Source: Ecdyonurus torrentis
Taxonomy: Eukaryota > Arthropoda > Insecta > Ephemeroptera > Heptageniidae
Direction of reading: 5' to 3'
Assembly (NCBI GenBank): GCA_949318235.1
Contig: OX439137.1
Location: forward strand, 10,052,532-10,116,531
Length of the DNA: 64,000 bases
Both the position numbers and the translations under genes were made by a program. The notes under the pieces were generated by a model. The model was not told where the DNA came from, did not search any database, and saw nothing but the letters and a program-made list of their open reading frames with translations. Positions within the stretch are counted from its first letter, which is position 1. The number at the start of each line of letters is the position of its first letter. Of the stretch, positions 1 to 12,528 are shown piece after piece.

Positions 1-65
1 AGAAAATATTGAAGCAGAACACCTTGCTGTCATGGAACATTTTGAAAATCATCGACGGTTTAATT

Positions 66-151
<86 letters not shown>

Positions 152-838
152 ACACACACTGCATTATTTGAATTGGCAATATTTCATGTATATATAATAA
201 TATATTTTATTTCAATACATTTATTGAAAATTGTAAAGAAACACAATTTTACATTAAAATATAAGATAAATAAATAAAATGAAGTTAAATTTGTTTAGTT
301 TTATTTATATAAATTTATATATATAAAAAAGGAAAAAATTATAATTTGCCATTTATGTTTAACTTGTCTATTTGTTTACATAATATTGAATATACACACG
401 AATATGATATGATAAGGTATTTTACGATTAAAAAACTCGTGTAAAATTTGCAATGTTATTCTTACGACAAAATCACGTATTGAAATTCAATATGTTTAAA
501 TATTATATCACAATTCTGTGTGTCCTCTATTTTATAAATATACTGATTACTGATAAATTATGTAGTAATTTATTTTGGGATTTTTTTTAATAATCTGATT
601 GATTTTGTATAAGTGACTTTTAATATTTACTACCAATTTTATTGTAATAAAATTCACTTGCATAAATATTATGGCATGTATTTTTTTAATAAAGAAACGA
701 AACGCAAAACAATTGTTTATTTGATTTTTATAATATAGAAATTAGCTAATACTTATTTCCCCTCACTTTATTTCATACTAAATATATATAGTTTATATAT
801 ATCTTCATTTCAAAATAAGCGCAATCAGGTAGCAAAGA
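1..838. other. AT-rich intergenic DNA with a (TA)n array
   Basis: A (TA)n microsatellite covers about 68-149. The rest is AT-rich, with no gene signal seen. Confidence 0.7.
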
Positions 839-1138
839 CTATAGGGTGTATGCATTCATGTTAAAGTCAACGCCATGTTGGATCACTTAATAACATGGGT
901 GGTATACAAAAATAACTCTTTTTTCCAGTTTAAAAACACTTTTGTGCAATAGCTGTAAATATGTTGAATTAGGATCTCAAGTATTATATGTGACAAAAAA
1001 AAACAATAACATTAAATTAACCAATTTCCCAAAGAAAATTTATTAAAATGAAATTTTTCCTATATGCTGAGCAATGTTATTCACTACTCCAGTATGGCCT
1101 CCAAGCGCATTAAATATGACGTCATGCAAATACACCTG
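839..1138 (+). mobile_element. MITE family A, copy 1
   Basis: About 300 bp, starting CTATAGGGTGTATGCATTCA and ending with the reverse complement (GCAAATACACCT). It matches copies at 6765, 7454, 7811 and 49530, including internal TATGCTGAGCAATGTTAT and CTCCAGTATGGCCTCCAA. The end repeats and small size indicate a non-autonomous DNA transposon. Confidence 0.75.
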
Positions 1139-3053
1139 AACTTAACAATAGGAAAATGTATAGTATTATGAAATTAAAATTGTATTTAAAATATATTTAC
1201 AAAAATTCACGCAATAAATTTAATTTTTTTATGTTGACTCTCTCTCTCTCTCTCTTTCTATATTCTCATAGACATCTTATTTATATATTCATAAAATTTG
1301 TGCAATTTTATAGCTTCATGCTTTATCATTAATACGATTGTATAAATCAATATTTCAGTCGCCACATAATATATAGCGATCATAAGAGAAGATCAAGAGA
1401 AGAAATTTTATGACAAATAATAAAGAGGGAAGGTAGGCGTTGATGCACATGTAGGTGCAGAATACAACACCTTCACCACAAAAATAATCCTGCCCCATCT
1501 AATGTAATATAAATTAATATATAATCACAGTTATTTAATTTTTGTAAAATTTAATACAGAATGTATATATAATATAAAAAATGTTTACATTACTTATTTT
1601 AAAAAAAAAGGTGCGGTTAAAAATTATTTCTCTCCCCATAAGGTTACGTTACATCATAGTATAATATACTTAAACTATGGTTACATTCACAGTTATATGT
1701 TATGTGGAATATTGCCCTTACGATTTGTATATGCCGAGTGCCAAGAGAATTCCAAAAAAAGCCATGAAAAAAGAGAAGAAGAGTTAATAAAACTTTATTT
1801 TTTGAGAGAGAGAGAGAGAGAGAGAACAATTAAAAAAGCAATAATGAAATACTGTGTTTTTGGTTTTTACCACTTTAAGGAGTATAAAGCATAATTGTTT
1901 TAAAATTATAAAAGCGTATGGAAAAATATACATTTGCTTGTACATGATGATGGTGGTTTCGTTGAAAGTTGAAATAACCTAAAAATTTAAGAACAGACTT
2001 TTTTTATAACACTTCTTATTCAGTAAAACACTCGGCTGTTATAATGATCAAATTTCTAGTTTATCTGTATTGTATATGTAGTTGAGAAAAAAGGGTACAT
2101 CCGGTCTGATGTAATTTGTCAATAAATGGATATGCAGTAATGGATATGTAGTAAAATGAAAAAAAAAAAAAAAAAAAAAAACTTGAAAAGATAGTCTAAA
2201 AAGATGTTTTGAATAAATCTTAAAATATTGATAATGTATATAGCAGCTTACGAAACTAACATAACTGCAATGCATATTGTGAAGGAATGATACATCACGA
2301 TATATATATATTTTTTGCATATCTTTATCTTCTTTTTTTTATATATTAAATTATCTCTTCTTGGTTATCCGCTCTTTAAGGACCAGCTTTCTATATATTG
2401 GCAGAGTGCTTGTTACTGCGTGTAATGCAGTTGACTGTACGTATATATACACACGTCCACCAACATTAAAAATTATAATTTAACACTAAAATAATTAAAA
2501 TTATTACAGTTAATTAGGGCAAGGAACCTTTTTGGTGCTATAATTTGTACTTTTTATAAGTTATCTATAAGCATATTTTAAATATATATATAAATATTTA
2601 AATGGATATAGATCGTATTTTTGTAGAAATTATTTTCATACTCTTTTCTAGTTTGACTAGAGATTTGACAATAAAATAGCTTATTCATTGCGAAAAATTC
2701 TGAAATAAACGCAACACCAGAGAGAGAGATTTATATATATATTAACTCTCTCACCTAAAAGGAACGTAATCGCAATCACAGTAATTCGAATAATCTTCCA
2801 CTCTTGTGAAGAATATTCACTAAGAAAACAAAATCAAATCTAGTGCAAAAATAATTTTGTTGGCAACACTGCTTAAACGAAATAAAATAAAAAGTCAGTA
2901 AGCATCTTTGTATAAAGTATTCGAAGTTCAGGAAAGTTTTAAAAAGGTTTACACCTTGCCGCACTTATTACTGCGGTACACACAAGGTCCAAAGTGGCCT
3001 TGCTGTAAATTACATTTTTATAAGTATTAAGTTAAGCTGAAAAGAACCCTATA
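1139..3053. other. Intergenic, simple repeats only
   Basis: Holds CT/GA microsatellites near 1239-1257 and 1804-1825 and an A-run near 2158-2180. No coding exon recognised. Confidence 0.6.
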
Positions 3054-3253
3054 TTACCCCCCTATAAGCTGCAACACAAAATCATACTATAGTTTAACCG
3101 GCGTTGTTAAGTTGTTATTTGATTGATGCAATAACAACAACAACAAAAAAAAACAAAAAAAGAAAAAAAAAAAAAAAAGACAACTAAGGTAACTAGAGAT
3201 TGCAGCTTATCATTCATATATAAAGTTATTAAAATATATATTATTATGATTAT

Positions 3254-3647
3254 ATGATAATTCTTGAAGTTCGACGTCTTCATTCTTCTATCTTCTCTTC
3301 ATTCTTCGGAATCCTCTTGTATCTTCTGTTCTTGATGCTTCGGAATCCTCTTCACTCTTCTTGGTCCTCGTCAATGAATCTGATGGCGATGAAAGGTTCT
3401 TCCGTGATTATACGGGCAGACCTCACTTCTAAGTTAGTAATTAATCTGGCATTTCCAAATAGACGAAACTGCATTTGCCAACGAAAGCTTGAGTTTTGAC
3501 AAAGATAACGAACTACAAGCGTAAAAGCTTGTCTAATGGTCCTGATGATTACCATTGTATTTGGCATGACTTGCGGAGTGATGTACTTCGGATCGGATCT
3601 CGGAGGCAAGTGCGGGTGTGGCATTATAATGGCACAGTTGGCACAGT
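3254..3647 (+). pseudogene. Unrecognised GC-rich frame, interrupted, hydrophobic C-terminal half
   Basis: One reading frame runs from 3254 to a TGA (3497-3499) and a TAA (3506-3508) six bases on, then continues in the same frame to a TAG, encoding ACLMVLMITIVFGMTCGVMY, a likely membrane helix, then GSDLGGKCGCG. GC content is well above the neighbourhood. It could be a decayed coding segment. An overlapping minus-strand frame (3352-3714) is also open for 120 codons, so which strand, if either, is coding is unresolved. No family recognised. Confidence 0.3.
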
Positions 3648-6109
3648 CATAGTAAGTGGCAAGCTTACAAAAATTACCACTTAGGCGCTGATTACACAAG
3701 AAATAGCAAGCCAACTTAACATCTTATTTATTAAAATTAGTTATTCATTCCAAGTAATGATTTTTAATAATATAGTAAATACTATACTAAAAAGAGTGTT
3801 ATACATAAAATTGTCGTAAAAAATTGCGTTTTTATAAAAAAATAAATGCTAAAATTATTCTTTTGAGTTTTAAGTTGTTGTTTTTATCAAATAATTTAGT
3901 TAAAGATGATTTTTAAATTAAAAATTCAATATAGTTTAAATTTTATTTTACCTTTTTAAACCTACAATTTTTTAATATAATTATATTTTAAAGATTTAAT
4001 GAATTTTTATGCACCTTAAAGAATAATTTTAAAAAGTTCTTTTTATAACGTCTGTATACCTTCTTTCTTTTGGCATATAATAAAAATTAAAATTTGAGCG
4101 GCAATTATGGAGCTATTTAAAATTAAACATGAATGAATTTTGTTTATATTATATTGAATGTAGCGTATGTACCATGCGAGTTTTGCACAGAAAAAAATTA
4201 CTACTGATAGCAGTTAGGTACCTAAATCTTTTAATTGTAAGCCTAGAACAGATTGATATATATATACTATAATAATAATAATGATATCTATATATGCAGT
4301 AAAAACAACCATAGTAAAAATATGTAATTAATAAGGTGCGTATGTCTCAACTCCAGGTTAATGATATTTATTGCAATATGCAAGATTCATGAACCTGTCA
4401 TTAGTATTATGTATTTATTGGATGTAATCTTAGTATTCAATATACTTTTTATTTTTTTTTTAATATTACTATATATATATATTAATTATATAGTGAGAAG
4501 GTTGCAAATCCATGCAGCGATACAAGTTGCCTTCATTATGAAATCAAATTCCATGACTTAAAAAGTTCTAAAAATATAAATGATACAAAAATTTTAACAT
4601 TGAAAAAAAAAAAAAAAAAAAAAAAAAATCAACATATTTCATAATAAAATGCAAAAAAAAATATTCAATTTATATATTATTGTACCGTTTTTTTTTGCGA
4701 GCATATAGTGTCAATACTTTGTTTTATTTTTAATTATAAAACATAATTGGAAAACATATACAAATTTGTAAAAGTATTAATTATGTGATTTATGTGTATA
4801 AGTTAATGCGACATATTTGTAAAAATTTTAAGAACCAACCGATAAGGCTATTCCTTTGGTTGGATTTAGTATCTTGATGTGTTAAAAAAAGGAACAGAGT
4901 AATTTGCTGCATTTGATTGTATATAGGAGAGTGGAAATAAAAATATTTTTAAATTTGAATTTGAGTATTATTTTCATGATGGTGACAGAGAGACTTTGGG
5001 GAGGGAAAATAAGGAAAAGCAGCAATAAAAGTTTCACCAAATAAGGCGCAATAACATTTTATATATTAACTATATATATAAGTTATATATTTTCACCCTC
5101 GTGGATATTGGGGGGGGGGGGCTGCCTGTTATAAAGTTATCAGTTTCAGTAGCCAGTTTAATAGACCGCTTCCTCTCATATTTGAAAGCCGACATTTTGT
5201 TGGTCAGGATAATTAAGCCAGCATAAGAAAAAAGGCATTTTAATTTGTTTAATATAGCAAAAACGTCGAAGCATCAAACCTTAATCAAAGCCTAATTTCT
5301 AGGTCCTAATTAAAGCTACAAGAATATAAGAAAAATGCTTACAGTTAATATAAACTTTTATTCATGCAAAAAATGAGGACACATATGACGTTTCCCTTAT
5401 GCTGGCCATGCAATTGGCACCACAAACATGGCATCAAAGCGCAAGGATATGAAACGGGTCTATGTTTTTTTTTTCTGGTGACGAGCTGATAACATTGAAC
5501 TGTGTACTGAACCTGCCAGCACCAATCAAGTTTGTTCTTACTAGAAAAAGTAAATTTGCAAATAGATATATAAAAAAAGTTTGTTAGTTCAGAAATGTGA
5601 GGATCGTTAGCAGCCAATAAACCGGGGTCAGCGGTAACACAATATACTTTCGTATATAATTGCTAAGTTGCAGAGCTTTTCCTTGATCCACCCTTCGTAA
5701 CCAAAGCCTAAATTGCTTTTATGTATGGTCCATAAGATGGTAGAACGTATATACTGAACTACAATGAATCATTATTCTTGAAGTCAATGTGAAATACCTA
5801 ATGTATCTGTACACAATAACCTGGCTCACCCTCTTTTTACTTTAGACGGATTACGAATACAGTCCCTTATGTTCGTCCTATGTATTTAACACATTAAAGA
5901 CGTTGAACCTTAGCCCCGCTACGTATCAAACCCCTAACACAACCCACCTGCAAGGGTCATGCCCACGCATTAAGTATTTACACTTCCCATATTATTATTA
6001 TTATTATTATTTTGCCGATTATAGTTTGTATAATAGGGATTCTATAACTAAAATGAGGTTTATAGTAATAAAATAAACAAACTGAAAGATTATAGGCCGC
6101 ATGCAGCAA

Positions 6110-6330
6110 TATACGAAGTGCTAGCTGTAGCGCCGCTGTTGACGGCTGCGTTGGGCTTTCTGCGTTGGGCTTTAAAGCCCAACGCAGCCGTCAGTCGGTC
6201 TTTTTGCGACAAGGACCGTTAGAGTGCGCTAGAGTTAGGATTGGTCTAACTTTTTGCGCAAAGCCAATCGGGAGCCAGCGATAGTTGTCGCATGGTTATC
6301 GCTCGACAGCGATTGACGGCTGCTTCGGCC
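6110..6330. repeat. GC-rich fold-back block
   Basis: GACGGCTGCGTTGGGCTTT at 6141 is followed by a partial copy and then its exact reverse complement up to 6192. A second looser inverted pair, AGCGATA / TATCGCT, lies at about 6278-6304, and another GACGGCTGC at about 6315. Strong secondary structure; function unknown. Confidence 0.6.
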
Positions 6331-6764
6331 TTCTGTATATTTTTTGTCTGTACTTAACGCATGCTTTCGTATGGGGCAATGAAAGTAGATATATATTACA
6401 ACTATATTTTATCTATAAATCTTTTAGGGCCGTACGTAAACTACAAAAACTCATAGTTAAACAGTAGTTATATTTTTTAATTGTTGCATCAACATTCAAA
6501 ATAACAACTTAACTACGGTTTTATTTATAGTTATAAGAGTTATATAGCGTGTATACGTTAGAAGCTTTATGGGGGTTAGATCATATTACTTTACGACTAA
6601 TAAGCTAAGTTTTATAACTATTTTGTCTTGCGCAAAATAGAAAAAGGGATTTAAATTTCTTTTGAGAAGAATCGCATTTTATTAATTTTCAATTTTACAT
6701 AATGCCTCTATCAAGATTTATAAAACCTGCTTGATGCTTTATATAATATCTCTTGCTACGCTCT

Positions 6765-7083
6765 TTATAGGGTCTATGCATTTATGTTAAAGTCGACGCC
6801 ATGTTGGATAACTCAATGACATGGGTGGCATAGGAAAAAAATTATTTTGCCAGTTTAAAAATACTATGCAATATTTTTGAGAGCATTGATGCTGTAAATA
6901 TGTTGGAAATTAGTATCTCAAGTATGTGAGAAAAATAACAATAACAAAAAATTAACCAATTTCGCAAAGAAAATTGGCTTAAATGAAGTTTGTCCTATAT
7001 GCTGAGCAATGTTATGCACTACTCCAGTATGGCCTCCAATCGTAATAAATATGACGTCTGACGTCATCCGCATACACCCTATA
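6765..7083 (+). mobile_element. MITE family A, copy 2
   Basis: Full-length relative of 839-1138, in the same orientation, from TATAGGGTCTATGCAT to GCATACACCCTATA. Confidence 0.75.
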
Positions 7084-7192
7084 CCATATATTTGCTATAT
7101 TATATATATTAAAATATTTTTTTATTTTCTGATGTTCATGTTCTCTTCAATGTTTGCAATGATTTTTTGTGTCCATTTTTGTAATCATGGGT

Positions 7193-7194
<2 letters not shown>

Positions 7195-7242
<48 letters not shown>
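7195..7242. repeat. Poly(A), 48 bp
   Basis: Uninterrupted A run; one of the longest in the window. Possible slippage or assembly hotspot. Confidence 0.95.
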
Positions 7243-7243
<1 letters not shown>

Positions 7244-7453
7244 AGAACACTTACAAGACTTAAAACTTTCAATTTAACTTGCTCTCTATTTTTTTTGAAC
7301 ATAACTTATATGACCCTTCAGCATTAAGAAAAAAAAATACAAATATAAAATACAATATTGCTGCTTATATAGAAATATTCAAAATATTGGTTTGCTTAAA
7401 TCAATATGATATATAATATTTTTATATAATATCAATTTTATATAACATGTAAT

Positions 7454-7690
7454 GTAGAGTGTATGCGCATGACGTCATACTGAATACGCTTCGACGCCAT
7501 AATAGAGCAATAAAATAACTTTGCTCAACATCTAGGTTTTTAGCTATTTTCCTAGGAAAATTAGTTAATTTTTTTCTTATTATTATTTGTCTCACATATT
7601 TGAAAACCTATTTAATGTGTTAACAACATCGATCGGTGCTCTCAAAACTATAATTATAGTTTTAAAAATAATATTATAGGATATGCAACT
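7454..7690 (-). mobile_element. MITE family A, copy 3 (truncated)
   Basis: Begins GTATGCGCATGACGTCAT, in the opposite orientation to copies 1 and 2. It contains the reverse of the TGCTGAGCAA and AGCATTGATG segments and lacks the far end. Confidence 0.6.
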
Positions 7691-7810
7691 ACCATATACC
7701 TTTCAATATGTATACTTTTTTCATAATTTTAAATCAAAGTAAAAATATACTTAGTTTCGTATTATGCTGGTCATTATATTGACAATAAGTTTCAATCGTA
7801 TGGTATATAC

Positions 7811-8079
7811 TATAGGGTGTATGCGCATGACGTCATAGTTAATGCGCTTTAGCGCCATACTCGCTAATATTCTCTGTATTGTTACAATTTTAGTATGTAC
7901 TGCCGAAGCAATACTGGAGTATAATCAATAAAATTGCTCAGCAGGACAAACTTTTTTTTTTTTTTATGGCTGTTCTTAATTTTTTTTTTTAGCTAAAATT
8001 ACTTTTTTTTTCACATACTTGAGATACTATAACCTATTAACGCACTCTCAAAACTATTAATTAAAATATATATATTTTA

Positions 8080-8173
<94 letters not shown>

Positions 8174-8281
8174 TAATAGTATTTTTAAACTGACGAAATG
8201 AGTCATTTTCCTAAGCGGCCCATGTTATTGAGTGATCCAACTTGGCAAATTAACTTTAAACATGAATACATAGATCCTATA
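7811..8281 (-). mobile_element. MITE family A, copy 4, with internal (TA)n expansion
   Basis: Runs from TATAGGGTGTATGCGCATGA to CATGAATACATAGATCCTAT in reverse orientation. About 86 bp of (TA)n at 8085-8170 expands its interior. Confidence 0.7.
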
Positions 8282-8510
8282 ATAAATTGTACTGCAGTAA
8301 TATATATTTCAATGATATCAAGATCTTATTGCTATATGTAACCAAAACATTTTTCTTTATTTATATTTATGAATTGGGCTCCATACTAAAGTTACAATTA
8401 AGCCAGTCGCGTACTTACAAAAAGACTGGCGTAAACTATACCAAGTTTAGGTATAACACATGTGAGATTTTATCCACATTTGATTTTTGATGTAACTTAA
8501 AGGTAAAAAT

Positions 8511-8650
8511 ATATCGTCACTTCAGAATAAGAATGTCGTATATGCAAAAAAATTTGATGCAATTCTGAGCCTTATGTTGATAACAAATAAGGCTCAGAAT
8601 TGCATCATTTTTTTTGCAGATACGACATTCTTATTCTGAGGTGACGATAT
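8511..8650. mobile_element. Palindromic MITE, TA-flanked
   Basis: Two arms of about 60 bp are near-perfect reverse complements, starting TCGTCACTTCAGAATAAGAA and ending CTTATTCTGAGGTGACGA. TA lies on both sides, as expected of a Tc1/mariner-type insertion. Confidence 0.75.
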
Positions 8651-9919
8651 AATAATAATATACAAGTAACTTTATTACACTCAGAAAATAAATGTTTACC
8701 TTCAATATACTAATCTTTATAGATATCTATATTAAATACTTTGATTGTACGTGCAGTAAATCAAGTATATATAAATATGTAAAAGATCAGTCTTTTACAT
8801 TATACTATATAATACTGATCTCTTTTGTGCAGTGACTAAATGCATCCAGCAGCGATGGAGATTTCACGAAATATACTCCATTTAAATATACATATGTTAT
8901 AACCATAAGTCAATATATAGAAATTAATTTTATATTGTTCGTCAAAGCACGTGTATTTTTGTCCGCTAAGTATTTATATAAATTTAATTGTAGTTGCAAG
9001 TACGATATGAGTCGCGAGCAAGAGTATAGAGGTGGAACGGCACGTGTACTGGCAAAAGAATTTTAATTAACATTTTGTCTATATGGAACTTTCTCTCTAT
9101 TTTTCCCATTTATATGTACAGGACAGTACAGGTATACAAGTCAAAGTCAGATCTGCCTCAATTAAGAGTAGAAATTATATAATTTGGGTTGCTCCTTATT
9201 CCATGTCACTAGCAGACAGCACCCATGTACTGGCTGGTAATGAATAAACATTTACTGATAGGTTAGAAATATTTTAAAAGTTTAATCTCTAGTATCGACA
9301 TTTTAATAATTTTGGGATTAATATAATACGTTATAGCAAGACGTTCCGCACTTACCTTATTCTCAAGCAAATTAACTGTAGAAATTTCCAAGTACTTGTT
9401 GACTCATTGTAGCATTGAAACATGAGAATAGCTTGTGGAGCAAAGCCACTCCTTGACTGCATGACCTTCCATCTACCATTCCAGAGAGCAAACACCACTA
9501 AAAACAGTAGAATTGGGTGCATATAAACATCAATGTTTGGAGATTATGCACGAATATTGACAGTTTTAAACTACTATAATATAGCCCCTACTGTATTACT
9601 TTGTATTATTAGAGCAGGCTCAGATTGGGTCCACTGGGACCAGTTGGCAAAGAAAAGGACATTTTTTTTTTAATTGTAATTTTATTTCATATTCTAAAAG
9701 AAGACTGTCCCCGTCTGTCCTGAATCAATTGATATGATTATTTTTTTTTTAACGTAGAACGTGACCGACTTGGACCGGAAATCGTTAAAAGAAGAACACC
9801 ATATTTTCACAATAATTTTTTGTACATTATTTCCAACAAAACCGACTATAATTTTAGATCAAATCAAATAAAATTAAAATATATAATGTAATATAACATA
9901 TATATATATATATATATAT
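8651..9919. other. Intergenic DNA without recognised gene
   Basis: No exon seen. About 9655-9790 resembles segments near 32690 and 55080 (CTAAAAGA...CAATTGAT), a diffuse dispersed repeat. Confidence 0.5.
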
Positions 9920-12528
9920 CAGGGCTTAAAGTAGATCTGAAGTCTTACCGGAACGCAATAGTGAGATGATTCCACACCCCATCGGGGGGCCTGGGGGGCG
10001 CAGCCCCCCAGTTGCCCGCCGCAGGCGAAAAAATTTTGAAAAAGGGGCGTGGCATTCTTATTTTTTTGCTTAATTTTAAGCTAAAATTTTTTCGCTAGGT
10101 TTAAAAAATTAAAATAAAATTGCTTATAATTTGAGACCGGATTTTCAGGTGATCACCTTTTTGTTGCTATGAATAATATATGTTCCTTTTTTATAAGAAT
10201 GTCCACGAACTAGCAACTTTCGAGCCGTTTGAGATCAACTCTTTTTTTCTCGCACCTTTTTTTAGGTTTTCACTTTTTTTCACCTTTTCATAAATTTTTT
10301 TCACCTAAATGAGGATTTTTTTTTTAAGAATTTACAAAACGTTTATAAAAAAAGGATTTTTTACCGCAATTTTTTAAAACAGAGAGATTCAATAATGCTG
10401 TTCGTAAACCCTGTCGTGTTCTATTACACCAAAAAATGCGCATCCCATTTGAATAACCAAAGGCGATCGTGATTTTAGGAGCAACACTATTGTATGTCAT
10501 ATCTATAGTAACATTTTTTTAAATTTATTTTTAAATCATAATTTGTTGTTGTTGTTGTTGTTGTAGGTTGTACTTGTAATACCACAAAATACCTATAGGC
10601 AGTATAGCATTCGACAAAATCAAATAGTAACCTCGTATCTCAGATTTTGATGTTTTCAAGTATACAGTAGCACTGTAGCTCAGAAAAAAATTACAAAAAA
10701 TTAACTTTTATTTTATCCTAAGGCACGTGTATTGCACATTGCTTCAGCTCAGTTGCAAATTTTGCCAGCTGATGGTGTCTTTGTAATTAACTAATTAGTA
10801 ACAAAAATAAAAAACTTTTTTTGTGTCATTTTGAAAACAATGATTTCAGAAGTGCATTTCCTCTGAAAGTACATGAGATAAAAATTTCAAACTCAAACAA
10901 CCAATAAAGGAAATATTGATTATTCATGCCACGCATACAAAAAAAAATTGCAACCAACCCCTTTGCCAAAATATGCAAAAAACGTAACTTTGAAACTACA
11001 AGGGTTTAGAAGCTGAAAATCAGTTTAGAGCCATAAATTTGTATTGGTAAAATGATTTGATACTTTAATTGAAATAACCTTAAAATAACCCCAAATTATG
11101 ATGTAAAATTCTTGAGAGCACCTAATAAATGCAGCCCGCAGCACAATCAGCCTGTAAAATGCAACCCGGAGCACATATACTTTTTAAATAAATATATATT
11201 TCCTCGCACAAATAACTTAAAAAAATAATTTGAATAGTTTCATATTACCAATACAAAATTCTACCCCTAAAGTGATTTTCATCTTTAAAACCCTTGTAGT
11301 TACAAAGTTACGCTTTTTGCATTTTTTGGCAAAGGGGTTGTTTGCAATTTTTTATTGAATGCATGGCATGAATAATCAATATTTTCTTTATTAGTTGTTT
11401 GAATTTGAAATTTTTATCTCATGTACTTTCAGAGGAAATGCACTTTTGAAATCATTGTTTTCAAAATGACACAATTTTTTTTTTTTTGTTACTAATTAGT
11501 TAATTAATTACAAAGACACCATCAGCTGGCAAAATTTAAAGTAATGTGCAATACATGTGCCTTAGGATAAAATAAAAGTTAATTTTTTGTAATTTTTTTC
11601 TGAGCTACAGTGCTACTGTAAACTTGAAAACATCAAAATCTGATATACGAGGATACTATATTTGATTTAGTCGATATACACTAAAAAAAAAAAAAAAAAT
11701 AAAATAAAGTTATTTTTTTATTTTTACTTATTTTTTTAATTTTATCACCTTTTTTCTGAATTTATCACCTTTTTTCAGGTTTATCACCTTTTTTCACCTT
11801 TTTTTTTTTTACCTTTTTTGTGCAAAAAAATCACCTTTTCAAGACATTTTTTTACCAAAATTTTCACCTGAAAATCCGGTCTCTACTTATAATTAATTTA
11901 ATTTTTAAATTATTTTGATTTTCAATGAAAAAATGTGTATATACATTTTTATAATAATATTAATATATGTACTGTATTTTGAAACAACTTTTTTTTTTTC
12001 AAATTTAATTTAGGAAAAAAAAAGACAAGATTTTTTTTTTATATTTTCAAAGGTTAATGGTTAATATTAAAATTATGAGTGTGCAATGCCATATCATTTT
12101 GATTGATTATTTGATGAAAATATGCTGACTTATGAGTGAAATTTGAGAAACATTTTATTCTATTTATTTTTTAACATCGGTGCTCATAGAATTTATCGAT
12201 TACTTTTTTGATAATTAATCTATAAATTCAGCAAAAAAACATCACTTTTAATTTAAAAATTATAAAATAAATTGATTATATAAAAAAGCCAATTTATAGA
12301 AAACCAATGGAAATATAAGTTTGATTCTGGTGATATTTCATGTCATCTCGCAATAGGTTCAGTAGATGTATGAAAAAAAAAAATTTAACTAAAATAATTT
12401 ACGAAAACTCAAATAAATTTGAATATATATTTGTTTTACCTCAAATTTTTCTTACCGGAACTGCGTTCCGGCAGACAAATTCTTACCGGTACGGCGTACC
12501 GGTGCGTTCCGGCTTACTTTAAGCCCTG
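9920..12528. mobile_element. hAT-like non-autonomous element, 2.6 kb
   Basis: Starts CAGGGCTTAAAGTA and ends TTACTTTAAGCCCTG, with CCGGAACGC following each terminus inward. The same ends bound the 149-bp copy at 31344, which has a clear 8-bp duplication. This copy sits in (TA)n, so its duplication cannot be read. CAGGG-type ends and 8-bp duplications are hAT hallmarks. No transposase frame is visible. A G/C-rich hairpin (GGGGGGCGCAGCCCCCC) lies near 9992-10008. About two thirds of its length is a nested element. Confidence 0.75.
10132..11885. mobile_element. Fold-back element nested in the hAT-like element, 9-bp duplication
   Basis: Ends GAGACCGGATTTTCAGGTGA and its reverse complement. CTTATAATT is repeated at 10123-10131 and 11886-11894. 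The arms pair over most of their length, for example CAGCTGATGGTGTCTTTGTA near 10766 with its complement near 11510. About 180 bp unpaired remain at the centre. Nine-bp duplications with long inverted arms suggest a Mutator-like or Foldback element. The left arm is longer than the right because it contains further inserted sequence, including a GTTCGTAAACCCTGT segment near 10400. Confidence 0.75.

Larger units (their letters stand above)
3057..6575. mobile_element. Candidate 3.5 kb DNA transposon with imperfect inverted ends and TTA duplication
   Basis: The left end (CCCCCCTATAAGCTGCAAC) and the right end read on the other strand (CCCCCATAAAGCTTCTAAC) are similar. Both then carry GTTAAGTTGTTATTTGA / AGTTAAGTTGTTATTTTGAA, about 40 and 55 bases in. 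TTA flanks both sides (3054-3056 and 6576-6578). A 3-bp TTA/TWA duplication is typical of PIF/Harbinger elements, but no transposase is recognised inside. The interior holds the only GC-rich open frames in the left 20 kb (3260-3710) and a GC-rich hairpin block (6110-6330). Confidence 0.4.

Noticed and set aside
9..197. 62-codon frame of alternating Tyr-Ile
   Set aside because: It is only the translation of a (TA)n microsatellite.
5345..5617. 90-codon minus-strand frame in a moderately GC-richer stretch
   Set aside because: No splice signals in phase, no domain pattern, and composition close to local background.
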